Shown here piece by piece: positions 45,187 through 55,478 of a DNA stretch of 64,000 nucleotides. The notes under the pieces were generated by a model, which searched no databases, was not told the origin of the DNA, and was given only the letters and a program-made list of their open reading frames with translations. The stretch's first letter is position 1. Each line of letters opens with the position of its first letter. Origin of the DNA: JBCCTX01 sp964468435 (lineage in GTDB: Bacteria; Bacteroidota; Bacteroidia; J057); the NCBI GenBank assembly GCA_964468435.1, contig CAYXVE010000022.1, forward strand, positions 4,283 to 68,282. Direction: 5' to 3'. Made by a program: the position numbers and the translations under genes.

Positions 45187-46209
45187 ATGATAAAAAATGA
45201 CTTGTTACTTAGGGTGGCTCATGGACAACCCGTAGAGCGTCCTCCCATATGGATCATGCGGCAGGCAGGAAGATATATGCGTGAATACCGGGAAGTGAGA
45301 TCCCAAGCAGGCAGTTTTAAAGCTATGATTGAACATCCCGAGTGGGCTGCTGAGGTTACGATGCAACCCGTGGAATTGATCGGTGTGGATGCAGCTATCA
45401 TTTTTTCTGATATTTTAGTACTTCCCCAGGCTTTAGGTCTTGATTACTATATGGTTCCGGGAAAAGGTCCTGTCTTTGACCAACCAATCAGAAAAATTCA
45501 GGATATCGATCAACTTCGATCTGTGGAGTGGGCTACGAATCTGGATGATACCTATAAAGCCTTGAGTTTGGTTCGCAAAACGCTCAACGATAGCGTGCCT
45601 TTGATAGGATTTGCAGGTGCTCCCTGGACGATATTTTGTTACATGGTCGAAGGAGAAGGTTCCAAGACTTTCTCGCACGCCAAAAGATGGCTGTATGCAG
45701 AACCTCAGGCAGCGCATAAATTACTTGAAAAAATCACTAAGGGCACTATTCATTATTTGAAAGGGCAGATTAGTGCAGGGGCACAAATCGTAAAAATATT
45801 TGATTCCTGGGCAGGAATTCTTTCCCCGGAAGCTTTTTATGAATTTGCACTTCCATATATCAAACAGATATGCGAAGAAATCCAGGAAGTACCCAAAATC
45901 GTTTTTTCCAAAGGAGCCTACTACGCCTTTAAAGAACTGGCTAAGCTCGATTGCCATATCATAGCGTTAGATTGGCAGACTAGCCCCGAATATGTAATGC
46001 CCCACATGGATGGTAAAGCGCTACAGGGGAATCTAGACCCTTGCGTGTTGTACGCTGATCCTGAAACGATCAGGAAATATACGATCAATATGATGGGTAA
46101 ATTTCCACCGCAAAAGCATGTGGTTAATCTGGGCCATGGCATTTATCCAGATATATCACCAGATCACGTAAGAATTTTCGTCGAGACTGTGAAATCTTAT
46201 TATTATTAA
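45187..46209 (+). CDS. hemE: Uroporphyrinogen decarboxylase
   Basis: The protein has 340 residues. It turns uroporphyrinogen III into coproporphyrinogen III in heme synthesis. Family motifs: PPIWIMRQAGRYMREYREVR, IIFSDILVLPQALG, GFAGAPWTIFCYMVEG and NLGHGIYPD near the end. No other heme genes lie nearby. Terminators before and a plain gap after suggest a single-gene unit. Confidence 0.98.
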   Translation: MIKNDLLLRVAHGQPVERPPIWIMRQAGRYMREYREVRSQAGSFKAMIEHPEWAAEVTMQPVELIGVDAAIIFSDILVLPQALGLDYYMVPGKGPVFDQPIRKIQDIDQLRSVEWATNLDDTYKALSLVRKTLNDSVPLIGFAGAPWTIFCYMVEGEGSKTFSHAKRWLYAEPQAAHKLLEKITKGTIHYLKGQISAGAQIVKIFDSWAGILSPEAFYEFALPYIKQICEEIQEVPKIVFSKGAYYAFKELAKLDCHIIALDWQTSPEYVMPHMDGKALQGNLDPCVLYADPETIRKYTINMMGKFPPQKHVVNLGHGIYPDISPDHVRIFVETVKSYYY

Positions 46210-46397
46210 CCTAATGGCTTGAGCCCGGTTAGATAATAAATTATAATCAATTTGATTAATAGGAAATTTTTTCATATCAATATGATCGGCAAATTGTATT
46301 GTGTATCAAGTACAATCGGTGCATTTAACAGTAATACAATTTTTGCGTATAATAAAGTAATTTAAGTATAATACAATATACATATTAAAATTTATCT

Positions 46398-49300
46398 ATG
46401 AGTACAGCTACTGTTTCACAAAGAATTACAAAAGAATATCTGCATAATATCCTGAAGCAAAGGATTTTGATCCTGGATGGAGCGATGGGTACCATGATAC
46501 AGAAGCACAAGTTAGAAGAGGAGGACTTCAGAGGTGATCGTTTTAGGGATCATCCGGGACAACTCAAAGGAAACAATGATTTATTGTCAATTACTCAACC
46601 CGAACTGATCAAGGATATTCATCGTGAATATCTCGAAATCGGTTCAGATATTATTGAGACCAATACCTTCAGTAGTACTTCGGTAGCTATGGCGGATTAT
46701 CACATGGAGGACCTAGTGTATGAGCTTAACTATCAATCGGCCAAGATAGCCAAAGAAGCTGCTAATGAATATACGGCCTTAAATCCCGATAAACCACGGT
46801 TTGTGGCGGGTGCCATAGGGCCTACTAATCGAACGGCTTCACTTTCTCCAGATGTTAATGACCCAGGGTATAGAGCTGTGAGCTTCGATGACTTGGTGGA
46901 AGCTTATTACGAGCAGGTAAGAGGATTGATGGAAGGAGGAGCTGATATTCTGTTGATCGAGACGGTATTTGATACCCTTAACTGTAAGGCAGCCTTATAT
47001 GCCATAGATAACTATGTAGAAGAGATGGGACATCGTATTCCCACGATGGTATCTGGTACGATCACAGATGCCAGTGGCCGTACACTTTCGGGACAGGTCG
47101 TCGAAGCCTTCTGGATCTCGGTTGCTCATGCAGATTTGATGAGTATAGGTCTTAATTGTGCTTTAGGAGCAAAGCAATTGAAACAATATGTAAAAGATTT
47201 ATCGCGCATAGCAACTGTGCCCATAAGTGCTTATCCCAATGCCGGGCTTCCCAACGAGTTTGGTGAATATGATCAATTGCCAGATCAGATGGCTTCGCTA
47301 CTGAAGCCTTTTCTGGATGAAGGATTGATCAACCTGATCGGAGGATGCTGTGGTAGTACTCCTGAACATATTAAGGCGATCGCCGATATTACCAAAGATA
47401 CAACTCCCAGAGAAGTACCCGATTTGCCTTATTTACCTAATTTCAGTGGTCTCGAACCGCTGATTATTACCAAAGAGACCAATTTTGTCAATGTAGGTGA
47501 AAGGACTAATGTGACGGGTTCCAAAAGATTTCAGAGATTGATCAAAGAAGGGGACTATGACGAGGCACTTTCCGTAGCAAGACAACAGGTAGAAGGTGGT
47601 GCGCAGATTATCGATGTCAATATGGATGAAGGGATGCTTGATTCCAAGGAAGCGATGGTTAAGTTTCTCAACCTATTGGCTGCGGAACCAGATATCTCTC
47701 GTATACCTGTGATGATCGACTCCTCCAAGTGGGAAGTGATTGAGGCTGGCCTGAAGTGCATTCAGGGAAAAGGAGTCGTAAACTCAATCTCTATGAAGGA
47801 GGGAGAAGATATATTTATTGAGCAAGCCAACAAAATCAGAAAATACGGCGCTGCAGTAGTAGTTATGGCTTTTGACGAAAAAGGTCAGGCAGATACATTT
47901 CAACGTAAAATCGAGATATGTGAACGGGCTTACAGGATTTTGACTGAAAGGGTGGGTTTCCCGCCCAATGACATCATCTTTGATCCCAATATTTTTGCGA
48001 TTGCTACAGGGATTGAGGAACACAACAATTATGCAGTTGACTTTATCGATGCTACTCGCTGGATTAAAGAAAATCTACCAGGAGCGATGATTAGTGGAGG
48101 AGTGAGTAATGTGTCCTTTTCATTTAGAGGGAACAATGCAGTACGGGAAGCCATACACTCTGTTTTTCTATATCATGCTACCAAAGCAGGTATGGATATG
48201 GGGATTGTTAATGCCGGAATGCTTCAGGTTTATGAAGATATCCCCAAGGATCTATTGGAGCGAGTAGAGGATGTCGTTCTCAACAGACGTGAAGATGCGA
48301 CAGAGCGACTGCTAGAATTTGCCGATACTGTAAAACATACAGGAGGAGCCCGAGAGAAAAATGATGAATGGAGACAGCTTCCGATCCAGGAAAGATTATC
48401 CCATTCATTAGTGAAAGGAATTGTATCACATATAGAAGAAGACACTGAAGAAGCCCGCCAAATGTTTGCCAGGCCTTTGGAAGTAATAGAAGGTCCTTTG
48501 ATGGATGGTATGCGTGTGGTGGGAGATCTGTTTGGAGAAGGAAAAATGTTTTTACCTCAGGTGGTCAAGAGTGCAAGAGTAATGAAAAGAGCAGTAGCCT
48601 ATCTATTGCCATATATGGAAGAGGAAAAACAGGAAGGGGATAGAGATAATGCAGGAAAAGTATTGTTAGCAACAGTTAAAGGGGATGTACATGATATTGG
48701 AAAGAATATTGTAGGTGTTGTATTGGCATGTAACAACTACGAGGTGATAGATATGGGAGTAATGGTTCCCCTCGAAAAGATTCTGGACACTGCAGAAAAA
48801 GAGCAGGTAGACATTATCGGATTGAGTGGACTGATCACCCCATCACTTGATGAAATGGTGTTTGTAGCTGAGGAAATGCAAAAAAGAGGCTTTAATCTTC
48901 CACTCCTCATTGGAGGAGCGACTACTTCTCGTATTCATACAGCAGTGAAAATTTCACCCCAGTACGAGGGACCTATCGTACACGTACTGGATGCTTCCAA
49001 GTGTGTACCCGTAGCAAGTAAACTGCTTAATGAAGACGAAGCATTGAGGAAAGGCTATGAGCACGAAGTAAAGGTAGAGTATGATAAACTACGCGAGGGA
49101 CACTTCTCCAGACAAAAGGCCAAGAATTACCGAAGCCTGAAAGATGCAAGATCTAACAAATACCAGGTTGACTGGAAACAGCCTGTGGCAAAAGAACCTA
49201 CATTTTTGGGAACTAAAGTGTTTGATAACTATGATCTCCGGGAAATTAGTCAATTTATCGACTGGACTCCCTTTTTCTACACATGGGAATTGAAAGGCAA

Positions 49301-50102
49301 ATATCCCAATATTCTCGATGATGAAGTAAAAGGAGAAGAAGCCAGGAAGTTGTTTCGCGATGCTCAGGAAATGCTTGATGAGATCATTGAAGAAAAATGG
49401 CTGACTGCACGGGCAGTTATCGGGTTCTATCCAGCAAATACTGTGAACGATGACGATATTGAAATATATACAGATAATACTCGTACAGAGGTATTAACGA
49501 AGTTTTTCAATCCTCGTCAGCAGACTGAAAAGCGCAATGCACCGAATATCAGTCTGGCAGACTTCTGTGCCCCCCAAGAATCAGGTCAAAAGGACTTCTT
49601 AGGTGGATTTGCTGTTACCACAGGTATCGGAATCGAAGCGCACCTCAAGCGATTTGAGGCAGAGCATGATGATTATAACAGCATTATGCTCAAGGCACTG
49701 GCAGACAGATTGGCAGAAGCCTTTGCCGAGTTGATGCACAAACGTGTGAGAACAGAATTTTGGGGCTATTCGCTAGATGAGTCCTTCTCCAATGAGGATC
49801 TTATTCGGGAAGCTTATGCAGGTATACGTCCTGCACCAGGATATCCTGCCAATCCCGATCACACTGAGAAAATTACCTTGTTCAAGTTACTGGATGTAGA
49901 AAAAAATACCGGAATATCTCTGACCGATAATCTGGCCATGTATCCGGCTTCGTCAGTAAGTGGATTGTATTTTTCACATCCAGAAGCAAGATATTTTGGG
50001 ATTGGAAAAATGACTAAAGAGCAGGTAGGAGATTATGCGAAGCGAAAGGGATACACCCTCAAAGAGATGGAAAGATGGTTGGGAGCCAATCTGGCCTACT
50101 AA
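46398..50102 (+). CDS. metH: Cobalamin-dependent methionine synthase
   Basis: The protein has 1234 residues, the full E. coli-like length. Order of domains: homocysteine-binding (about 15-335) with zinc ligands C254, C317 and C318 in NCALG and GGCCGSTPEH; pterin-binding (about 355-620), from NFVNVGERTNVTGSKRF; cobalamin cap and binding domains (about 655-890) with the DVHDIGKN motif, D763, H765 and G768; and the AdoMet reactivation domain (about 920-1225), with IRPAPGYPANPDH. It methylates homocysteine using methyl-tetrahydrofolate. It needs B12, which links to the folate genes upstream. No cobalamin riboswitch was found in the 188-base leader. Confidence 0.99.
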   Translation: MSTATVSQRITKEYLHNILKQRILILDGAMGTMIQKHKLEEEDFRGDRFRDHPGQLKGNNDLLSITQPELIKDIHREYLEIGSDIIETNTFSSTSVAMADYHMEDLVYELNYQSAKIAKEAANEYTALNPDKPRFVAGAIGPTNRTASLSPDVNDPGYRAVSFDDLVEAYYEQVRGLMEGGADILLIETVFDTLNCKAALYAIDNYVEEMGHRIPTMVSGTITDASGRTLSGQVVEAFWISVAHADLMSIGLNCALGAKQLKQYVKDLSRIATVPISAYPNAGLPNEFGEYDQLPDQMASLLKPFLDEGLINLIGGCCGSTPEHIKAIADITKDTTPREVPDLPYLPNFSGLEPLIITKETNFVNVGERTNVTGSKRFQRLIKEGDYDEALSVARQQVEGGAQIIDVNMDEGMLDSKEAMVKFLNLLAAEPDISRIPVMIDSSKWEVIEAGLKCIQGKGVVNSISMKEGEDIFIEQANKIRKYGAAVVVMAFDEKGQADTFQRKIEICERAYRILTERVGFPPNDIIFDPNIFAIATGIEEHNNYAVDFIDATRWIKENLPGAMISGGVSNVSFSFRGNNAVREAIHSVFLYHATKAGMDMGIVNAGMLQVYEDIPKDLLERVEDVVLNRREDATERLLEFADTVKHTGGAREKNDEWRQLPIQERLSHSLVKGIVSHIEEDTEEARQMFARPLEVIEGPLMDGMRVVGDLFGEGKMFLPQVVKSARVMKRAVAYLLPYMEEEKQEGDRDNAGKVLLATVKGDVHDIGKNIVGVVLACNNYEVIDMGVMVPLEKILDTAEKEQVDIIGLSGLITPSLDEMVFVAEEMQKRGFNLPLLIGGATTSRIHTAVKISPQYEGPIVHVLDASKCVPVASKLLNEDEALRKGYEHEVKVEYDKLREGHFSRQKAKNYRSLKDARSNKYQVDWKQPVAKEPTFLGTKVFDNYDLREISQFIDWTPFFYTWELKGKYPNILDDEVKGEEARKLFRDAQEMLDEIIEEKWLTARAVIGFYPANTVNDDDIEIYTDNTRTEVLTKFFNPRQQTEKRNAPNISLADFCAPQESGQKDFLGGFAVTTGIGIEAHLKRFEAEHDDYNSIMLKALADRLAEAFAELMHKRVRTEFWGYSLDESFSNEDLIREAYAGIRPAPGYPANPDHTEKITLFKLLDVEKNTGISLTDNLAMYPASSVSGLYFSHPEARYFGIGKMTKEQVGDYAKRKGYTLKEMERWLGANLAY

Positions 50103-50124
50103 TTTTGGAAACGATATTTTTGCC

Positions 50125-50162
50125 AGAGGAAGTCGATGCTTAAGACTTCCTCTTTCCTTTTT
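50125..50162 (+). terminator. Rho-independent terminator after metH
   Basis: A 10-bp stem (AGAGGAAGTC with GACTTCCTCT) closes a nine-base loop and is followed by TTCCTTTTT. It begins 22 bases after the metH stop codon. The stem is identical to the one after rplQ. Confidence 0.85.
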
Positions 50163-50190
50163 GTAACGAACACTTGCCCGATCCGTTTTA

Positions 50191-50895
50191 ATGACCATAT
50201 TGAACCTATTTTTTCCTAACATCTCATCAAATGCTATGAAACAACTGATAGAACGTCACGCGCTTTCGCTGACCTTTATCCTTTTGCTTCTATTTAGTAT
50301 TGGGTTGGTCGTTTTCAGAATCCAATATACTGATACGCTATATTTTGCTTTTTTGCTGTGGAACTTATTTCTGGCGATTGTTCCATTTATGATCATTAAG
50401 CTCAGGTATATTTCTTCAAACAAATTGTGGACCATAGGATGTTTTGTCATGTCGTTGCTGTTCTTACCCAATTCTCCTTATATCGTTACGGATCTGTTTC
50501 ACATACGGCCTAGGGAAGAAATGCCCATCTGGTTTGATACACTCATGATATTTTCCAGTGCCATGAGTGGTTTAATTTTGTTTTATGCGGCGCTATTTGA
50601 AATGGAACGCATTTTATCCAAAAGGTGGGGATTTCCTGGCATATTGAGTATCGTTTTTCTCAGTGCATTTGGGATTTATCTGGGGAGATACCTTAGATTT
50701 AATAGTTGGGATATTGTATTCGACCCTGGGATGATTTTTAACCAGATCATTGAAATACTGACTCATCCTGCTGCCTACCCAGGTACATGGGGTATGACTT
50801 TATCCTATGGAGGACTACTGATGATCGGCTATATCATTCTGAAAACAATCATCAAGAATGCGCAAATTTATGACCAGTTATCCACATCTGTGTAA
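50191..50895 (+). CDS. DUF1361 family membrane protein
   Basis: The protein has 234 residues (219 if it starts at the in-frame ATG at 50236) with about six membrane segments. FLPNSPYIVTDLFHI and GIYLGRYLRFNSWDI are the conserved DUF1361 blocks. Function of the family is unknown. It lies in its own unit between the metH terminator and ruvB. Confidence 0.88.
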   Translation: MTILNLFFPNISSNAMKQLIERHALSLTFILLLLFSIGLVVFRIQYTDTLYFAFLLWNLFLAIVPFMIIKLRYISSNKLWTIGCFVMSLLFLPNSPYIVTDLFHIRPREEMPIWFDTLMIFSSAMSGLILFYAALFEMERILSKRWGFPGILSIVFLSAFGIYLGRYLRFNSWDIVFDPGMIFNQIIEILTHPAAYPGTWGMTLSYGGLLMIGYIILKTIIKNAQIYDQLSTSV

Positions 50896-50939
50896 GTAAA
50901 TTCTTTTGATATACGCCTTCTGCTCACTATTTTAGTGTG

Positions 50940-51962
50940 ATGAGAAATGAAGTCCTCAATCCTCATGCTTCCTCTGGTGATGAAGAAAAGCAACTTCGTC
51001 CGCAACTACTTACTGATTTTACCGGTCAACTCAAGATAACAGATAATTTGAAAATCTTTATTGAGGCTGCCAAAATGCGGGGAGAAGCATTGGATCATGT
51101 ATTATTGCATGGGCCTCCGGGATTGGGTAAGACTACTTTGTCATTTATTATCGCCAATGAATTGGGGAGCGATATCACGACCACTTCTGGTCCCGTTCTG
51201 GAAAAACCAGGAGACCTGGCTGGGCTTCTCACCAATCTCGAAATGGGGGATGTACTTTTCATAGATGAGATACATCGTCTCTCCCCTGTGATCGAAGAAT
51301 ATCTCTACTCTGCCATGGAAGATTTCAAGATCGACATCATGGTGGAGACCGGTCCCAACGCTCGAAGTATTGAGATTGCTCTGAATCCCTTTACCTTAGT
51401 AGGAGCCACTACTCGTGCTGGATTGCTCACTTCCCCGATGCTCGCCCGTTTTGGGATAAATGCAAGGTTGGAGTATTATGATGCAGATACCCTGCAAAAA
51501 ATCCTGATTCGTTCTGCTGATGTCTTGCAGGTGGATATTGTAATAGATGCCGCTATGGAGATAGCTCGGAGGAGCCGAGGTACTCCCCGCATCGCCAATC
51601 GTTTGCTCAGAAGGAGCAGAGACTTTGCTCAGATAAAAGGAGATGGAGTGATCGATCTCAAGATCGCCCAACTCACACTGAATGCCCTTGAAGTAGACGA
51701 ATCCGGTCTCGACGATATGGACAACAAGATCCTGTTGACCATTATAGACAAGTTTAAAGGAGGCCCCGTGGGCCTTAATTCGATTGCAGCCTCTGTAGGA
51801 GAAGAAGCGGATACGATCGAGGAAGTCTACGAACCTTATCTGGTGATGGAAGGATTCATCAAGCGTACTGCAAGAGGCAGAGTAGCTACCGAACGTGCCT
51901 TCAAGCACTTTGAACGATTTCCCGGAGGATCACAGGACACAAATAAGCCTGCTTTATTCTGA
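50940..51962 (+). CDS. ruvB: Holliday junction branch migration ATPase RuvB
   Basis: The protein has 340 residues from ATG 50940; a GTG three bases upstream is possible. Walker A is GPPGLGKTT, Walker B is FIDEIHRL, sensor 1 is LVGATTRAGLL, and the C-terminal winged helix includes VEPYL-like VYEPYLVMEGFIKRTARGR. RuvB drives branch migration with RuvA. ruvA and ruvC are not adjacent. Confidence 0.99.
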   Translation: MRNEVLNPHASSGDEEKQLRPQLLTDFTGQLKITDNLKIFIEAAKMRGEALDHVLLHGPPGLGKTTLSFIIANELGSDITTTSGPVLEKPGDLAGLLTNLEMGDVLFIDEIHRLSPVIEEYLYSAMEDFKIDIMVETGPNARSIEIALNPFTLVGATTRAGLLTSPMLARFGINARLEYYDADTLQKILIRSADVLQVDIVIDAAMEIARRSRGTPRIANRLLRRSRDFAQIKGDGVIDLKIAQLTLNALEVDESGLDDMDNKILLTIIDKFKGGPVGLNSIAASVGEEADTIEEVYEPYLVMEGFIKRTARGRVATERAFKHFERFPGGSQDTNKPALF

Positions 51963-52095
51963 TCGGGATATCTTAGAACAGTTCACCAGGATTTAGTTAT
52001 TTTTGGAAATTCCTTCCATGGAAAACTATAAGCAGCAATTTACATACTTCTCTTATATTTCATATAAACCTAATTACGTCTTCAAATAACGTCTT

Positions 52096-53874
52096 ATGCA
52101 CCTCACCTGTAGCGCATTATGGATATATCTGACAGCAATCTGCTGCTTTTGGGCCTGTCAGATGCCCAAATCCTCGTCCGAGAAGCTTTCTCCCAATATC
52201 GTCATCATCCTTGCGGATGATCAGGGCTGGGGCGATCTGAGCCTGAATGGAAACCCTCTAGTGGAGACTCCAAACATAGATGCTATTGCAGCCAGTGGAG
52301 CAGTACTAGAGCATTTCTATGTCAGTGCTGTTTGCTCCCCTACACGTGCTGAGATGCTCACTGGACGTCATGCAGCGAGGGGTGGGGTATACAGCACTTC
52401 TGCAGGCGGAGAACGTTTGGACCTGGATGAGGAGACCTTTGCAAAGGTTTTTCAGGAGGCAGGATACGCTACAGGCGCTTTTGGCAAATGGCACAATGGT
52501 ATGCAGTATCCTTATCACCCTAATGCCAGGGGATTTGATGAATTTTTGGGATACTGCTCTGGTCACTGGGGAAGCTATGTAGATGCTATGCTGGAACACA
52601 ATGGGGAATGGGTGCAATCTGAGGGATATTTGACAGATATATTGACAGGTAAGGCTATTGAGTTTATGGAGGCTCATCAGGGGAAACCTTTTCTGGTGTA
52701 TTTGTCACTCAATACCCCGCATAGCCCCATGCAAGTAGTAGCCCCCTGGTGGGAAAAGTTTGAAACGGCTGAGTTGCCTGAGCACAGATATAGCGAGCGC
52801 GAATATGTCGACCATAGCCGAGCGGCTTATGCTATGACCGAAAATATTGACTGGAATGTGGGTAGGGTAACAACAACACTGGAAAAGCTGGGAATGAAAG
52901 AGAACACTATCGTTATCTATTTTTCTGACAATGGACCGAATGGCTGGCGCTGGAATGGAGGAATGGAAGGGATCAAAGGGAGTGTTAACGAAGGTGGTGT
53001 GCGGTCGCCCTTTATCATTCGGTGGCTGGAAAAAATAGCCGCAGGTAAACGAATAGCGGACATTACAAGTGTAAGGGATCTCTTTCCTACACTGCTGGAG
53101 TTTGCAGCTATTTCCTACACGCCACAAAAACCCTTGGATGGCAAAAGTATTGCCCCGTTGTTGCTAGAGGTCGATCCAGCATGGGAAGAGCGCCTGCTGA
53201 TAAACCACTGGCGGGACAGAACCAGTATCCGCAGCCAGCACTTCCGGCTGGATCCCGATCAAAAATTATTTGATATGGATAACGATTCGGGGCAGACAGA
53301 GGATGTTTCTGCTGATTTTCCAGAAATCTACACCAAAATGATATCAGCAAAGGAAGATTGGGAGCGTACTATTTTATTCGAATTACCTGAGGAAGATAAC
53401 CGGCCTTTTCCGCTGGGTCATCCGGATTTTGTATATACCCAGCTTCCTGCCCGTGATGGCATCGCCCATGGCACGATAGAGCGATCCAATCGCTGGCCCA
53501 ATTGTTCCTTTTATACTCACTGGACAAGTGTGGAGGATAGCATTACCTGGGAGATAGAAGTTCTTTCTAGAGGTACTTATTCGGTGGAATTGTTATATAC
53601 CTGTAAACCAGAAAATGTGGGGACTATACTTGCATTACGTGCACAGGATGCCTTGATTAATATACCTGTCATAGAAGCCTTTGACCCACAGCTTAGGGGT
53701 ATGGAATACGACAAATTCGAGCGCGGTGAATCCTATGTAAAAGATTGGGCAAGCCTGGATATGGGGGAAATACAGCTTAAGCCTGGCATCCAAAACCTCA
53801 CCCTCAAAGCTACGGATATTCCCGGTGAGGCTTCTATTGACTTTCGTTTGTTGATGGTGAGGCGAGTAGAATAG
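52096..53874 (+). CDS. Sulfatase, probable lipoprotein, with extra C-terminal domain
   Basis: The protein has 592 residues. The N-terminus ends in FWAC at C21, a likely lipobox. Metal residues D41-D42 sit in VIILADDQGWGD. The signature CSPTR starts at C80, the cysteine that maturation turns into formylglycine (S1 type). FGKWHNG and YFSDNGPNGW are further active-site stretches. Residues about 435-592 lie beyond the usual sulfatase body and look beta-rich; they may bind glycans or be a second module. It likely removes sulfate from polysaccharides. No sulfatase-maturing enzyme is in the window. Confidence 0.93.
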   Translation: MHLTCSALWIYLTAICCFWACQMPKSSSEKLSPNIVIILADDQGWGDLSLNGNPLVETPNIDAIAASGAVLEHFYVSAVCSPTRAEMLTGRHAARGGVYSTSAGGERLDLDEETFAKVFQEAGYATGAFGKWHNGMQYPYHPNARGFDEFLGYCSGHWGSYVDAMLEHNGEWVQSEGYLTDILTGKAIEFMEAHQGKPFLVYLSLNTPHSPMQVVAPWWEKFETAELPEHRYSEREYVDHSRAAYAMTENIDWNVGRVTTTLEKLGMKENTIVIYFSDNGPNGWRWNGGMEGIKGSVNEGGVRSPFIIRWLEKIAAGKRIADITSVRDLFPTLLEFAAISYTPQKPLDGKSIAPLLLEVDPAWEERLLINHWRDRTSIRSQHFRLDPDQKLFDMDNDSGQTEDVSADFPEIYTKMISAKEDWERTILFELPEEDNRPFPLGHPDFVYTQLPARDGIAHGTIERSNRWPNCSFYTHWTSVEDSITWEIEVLSRGTYSVELLYTCKPENVGTILALRAQDALINIPVIEAFDPQLRGMEYDKFERGESYVKDWASLDMGEIQLKPGIQNLTLKATDIPGEASIDFRLLMVRRVE

Positions 53875-53920
53875 CGCATCGTATTTATAAGTACCAGCAA
53901 GCCGATGGATCAACAGTTAC

Positions 53921-55474
53921 CTACCGCCATTGACTCAGACTACTGTCATAATACCTGATCAATTGCTGGTCTTCCAGTTGATTGAGTTTTACAGGTATTT
54001 CCTCTGTCTCAAGATCAAACACAAACATGCTGTTGATCATATCCTGATGTAAAAACTTCAGGTTTTTTGAGTTAATTTTTTGTTGAATAAGCTTCACAAA
54101 TGGGTCAGCTTCCGGTATGTCACGGACATGTGTATCGCTTTGAGGAACAGAGATACTCACATTGAACCCCCATATTCCGAATGAGGGTATGTAGGACTGG
54201 TAGGCATAGGTGTAAGGAAACTGGGACTCGAGAGTCTGATGTATACACCAGAAAGCTCTTCGGGCAAAGTAAGGTGAAGTGGATTGGGTGACAAAGGAAC
54301 CGCCTGTAGAGAGGCATTTTTTTATTAATCCATAAAATTCCTGGCTGTACAATTTACCCAAAGAGGGATTATTGGGATCAGGTAAATCTGTGATAATCAC
54401 GTCATAAAACTCAGTTGCTTCCTTGACAAAGTTATATGCGTCCCGATTGATGATCGTCACTTTGGGATGATTGAGTGCTCCTTCATTTATCTGTGTGAAG
54501 AGCGGATGCTTTTGCCCAAGTTCTGTAACTACTGGATCGAGATCTACAACAGTGATGGCTTGTACCTCAGGATAGGTTAATATTTGCTTGACTGCCAGAC
54601 CATCTCCTCCTCCCAATACAAGTATTTTTTCGGTTCTCAGTGCCAGATTCATGGGTATATGTACCAAGGGTTCGTGATACCTGTGTTCGTCGCGGGAGGA
54701 AAACTGAAGATTTCCGTCCAGAAATAATCGCGTATCATTGTTCCATCTTGTCAATGCAATACGCTGATAAGATGACTGGCGGGATAGCACAATTTCATCC
54801 TGATATAAAAACTGCTCAAAAAACCCCAGGAGTTGAAAGGAAAATAAAAATCCAATCAACAACATAAGTAGTCCTGCAACCCCGGAAGACATGAGGAGAG
54901 AGTACTTACGGATATTTTCTCGAAACTGCCAAGTATTCATGATAGCAACTCCTACGTTGAGCATGCCTACCAAAAATGCAGTTCGCATAGTTCCAAATGT
55001 AGGTAACAGCACAAGCGGAAATAAAAGTGAAGCGATCAGTGCGCCTAGATAATCAAAGGACAGCACATTTGCCAATGCTTCACGGAGTGTATCATACTTC
55101 CGTACAATCCGTGTCAGGATAGGAATCTCTACCCCGATCAATATTCCGATCAACGCAATCACCAAAAAAGTAAACAGATAGAAATAGGATGTCATCGAAA
55201 AAGCCATATAAAGGATAATCGAGGAAAATCCACCTGTGATCCCTAGCCAAAGTTCAAATCCGATAAACCATTCGATCAGGTTGCCTTTGATAAAGCGCGA
55301 TAGAAATGATCCTACCCCCATGAAAGAAAGGAACAGGCCTATTGTGATGGAAAAATGTAGTATACTGCTGCCTTGAAAATAACTAGTCAGTGTACTAATA
55401 AGTAGTTCATAAAGCAAACCGCATATCGCAATAATGAATACCGATACCAAAAGTATACCAACCTGTTTACGCAT
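53921..55474 (-). CDS. Membrane-fused spermidine-synthase-like protein
   Basis: The protein has 517 residues. About seven N-terminal membrane segments (to about residue 220) are fused to a polyamine-synthase-like domain: ILVLGGGDGLAVKQILTYP, VVDLDPVVTELGQKH and DVIITDLPDPNNPSLGKLYS. The DLPDP motif and the decarboxy-AdoMet-binding glycines are kept, so it may make spermidine-type polyamines at the membrane, but fused members are often of unproven activity. It starts four bases after the Sua5-like gene ends and may be co-transcribed with it. Confidence 0.85.
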   Translation of the reverse strand: MRKQVGILLVSVFIIAICGLLYELLISTLTSYFQGSSILHFSITIGLFLSFMGVGSFLSRFIKGNLIEWFIGFELWLGITGGFSSIILYMAFSMTSYFYLFTFLVIALIGILIGVEIPILTRIVRKYDTLREALANVLSFDYLGALIASLLFPLVLLPTFGTMRTAFLVGMLNVGVAIMNTWQFRENIRKYSLLMSSGVAGLLMLLIGFLFSFQLLGFFEQFLYQDEIVLSRQSSYQRIALTRWNNDTRLFLDGNLQFSSRDEHRYHEPLVHIPMNLALRTEKILVLGGGDGLAVKQILTYPEVQAITVVDLDPVVTELGQKHPLFTQINEGALNHPKVTIINRDAYNFVKEATEFYDVIITDLPDPNNPSLGKLYSQEFYGLIKKCLSTGGSFVTQSTSPYFARRAFWCIHQTLESQFPYTYAYQSYIPSFGIWGFNVSISVPQSDTHVRDIPEADPFVKLIQQKINSKNLKFLHQDMINSMFVFDLETEEIPVKLNQLEDQQLIRYYDSSLSQWR

Positions 55475-55478
55475 GAGC

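Noticed and set aside
46210..46397. Possible cobalamin or SAM riboswitch before metH
   Set aside because: The 188-base leader is AT-rich and lacks a B12 box or SAM-type core.
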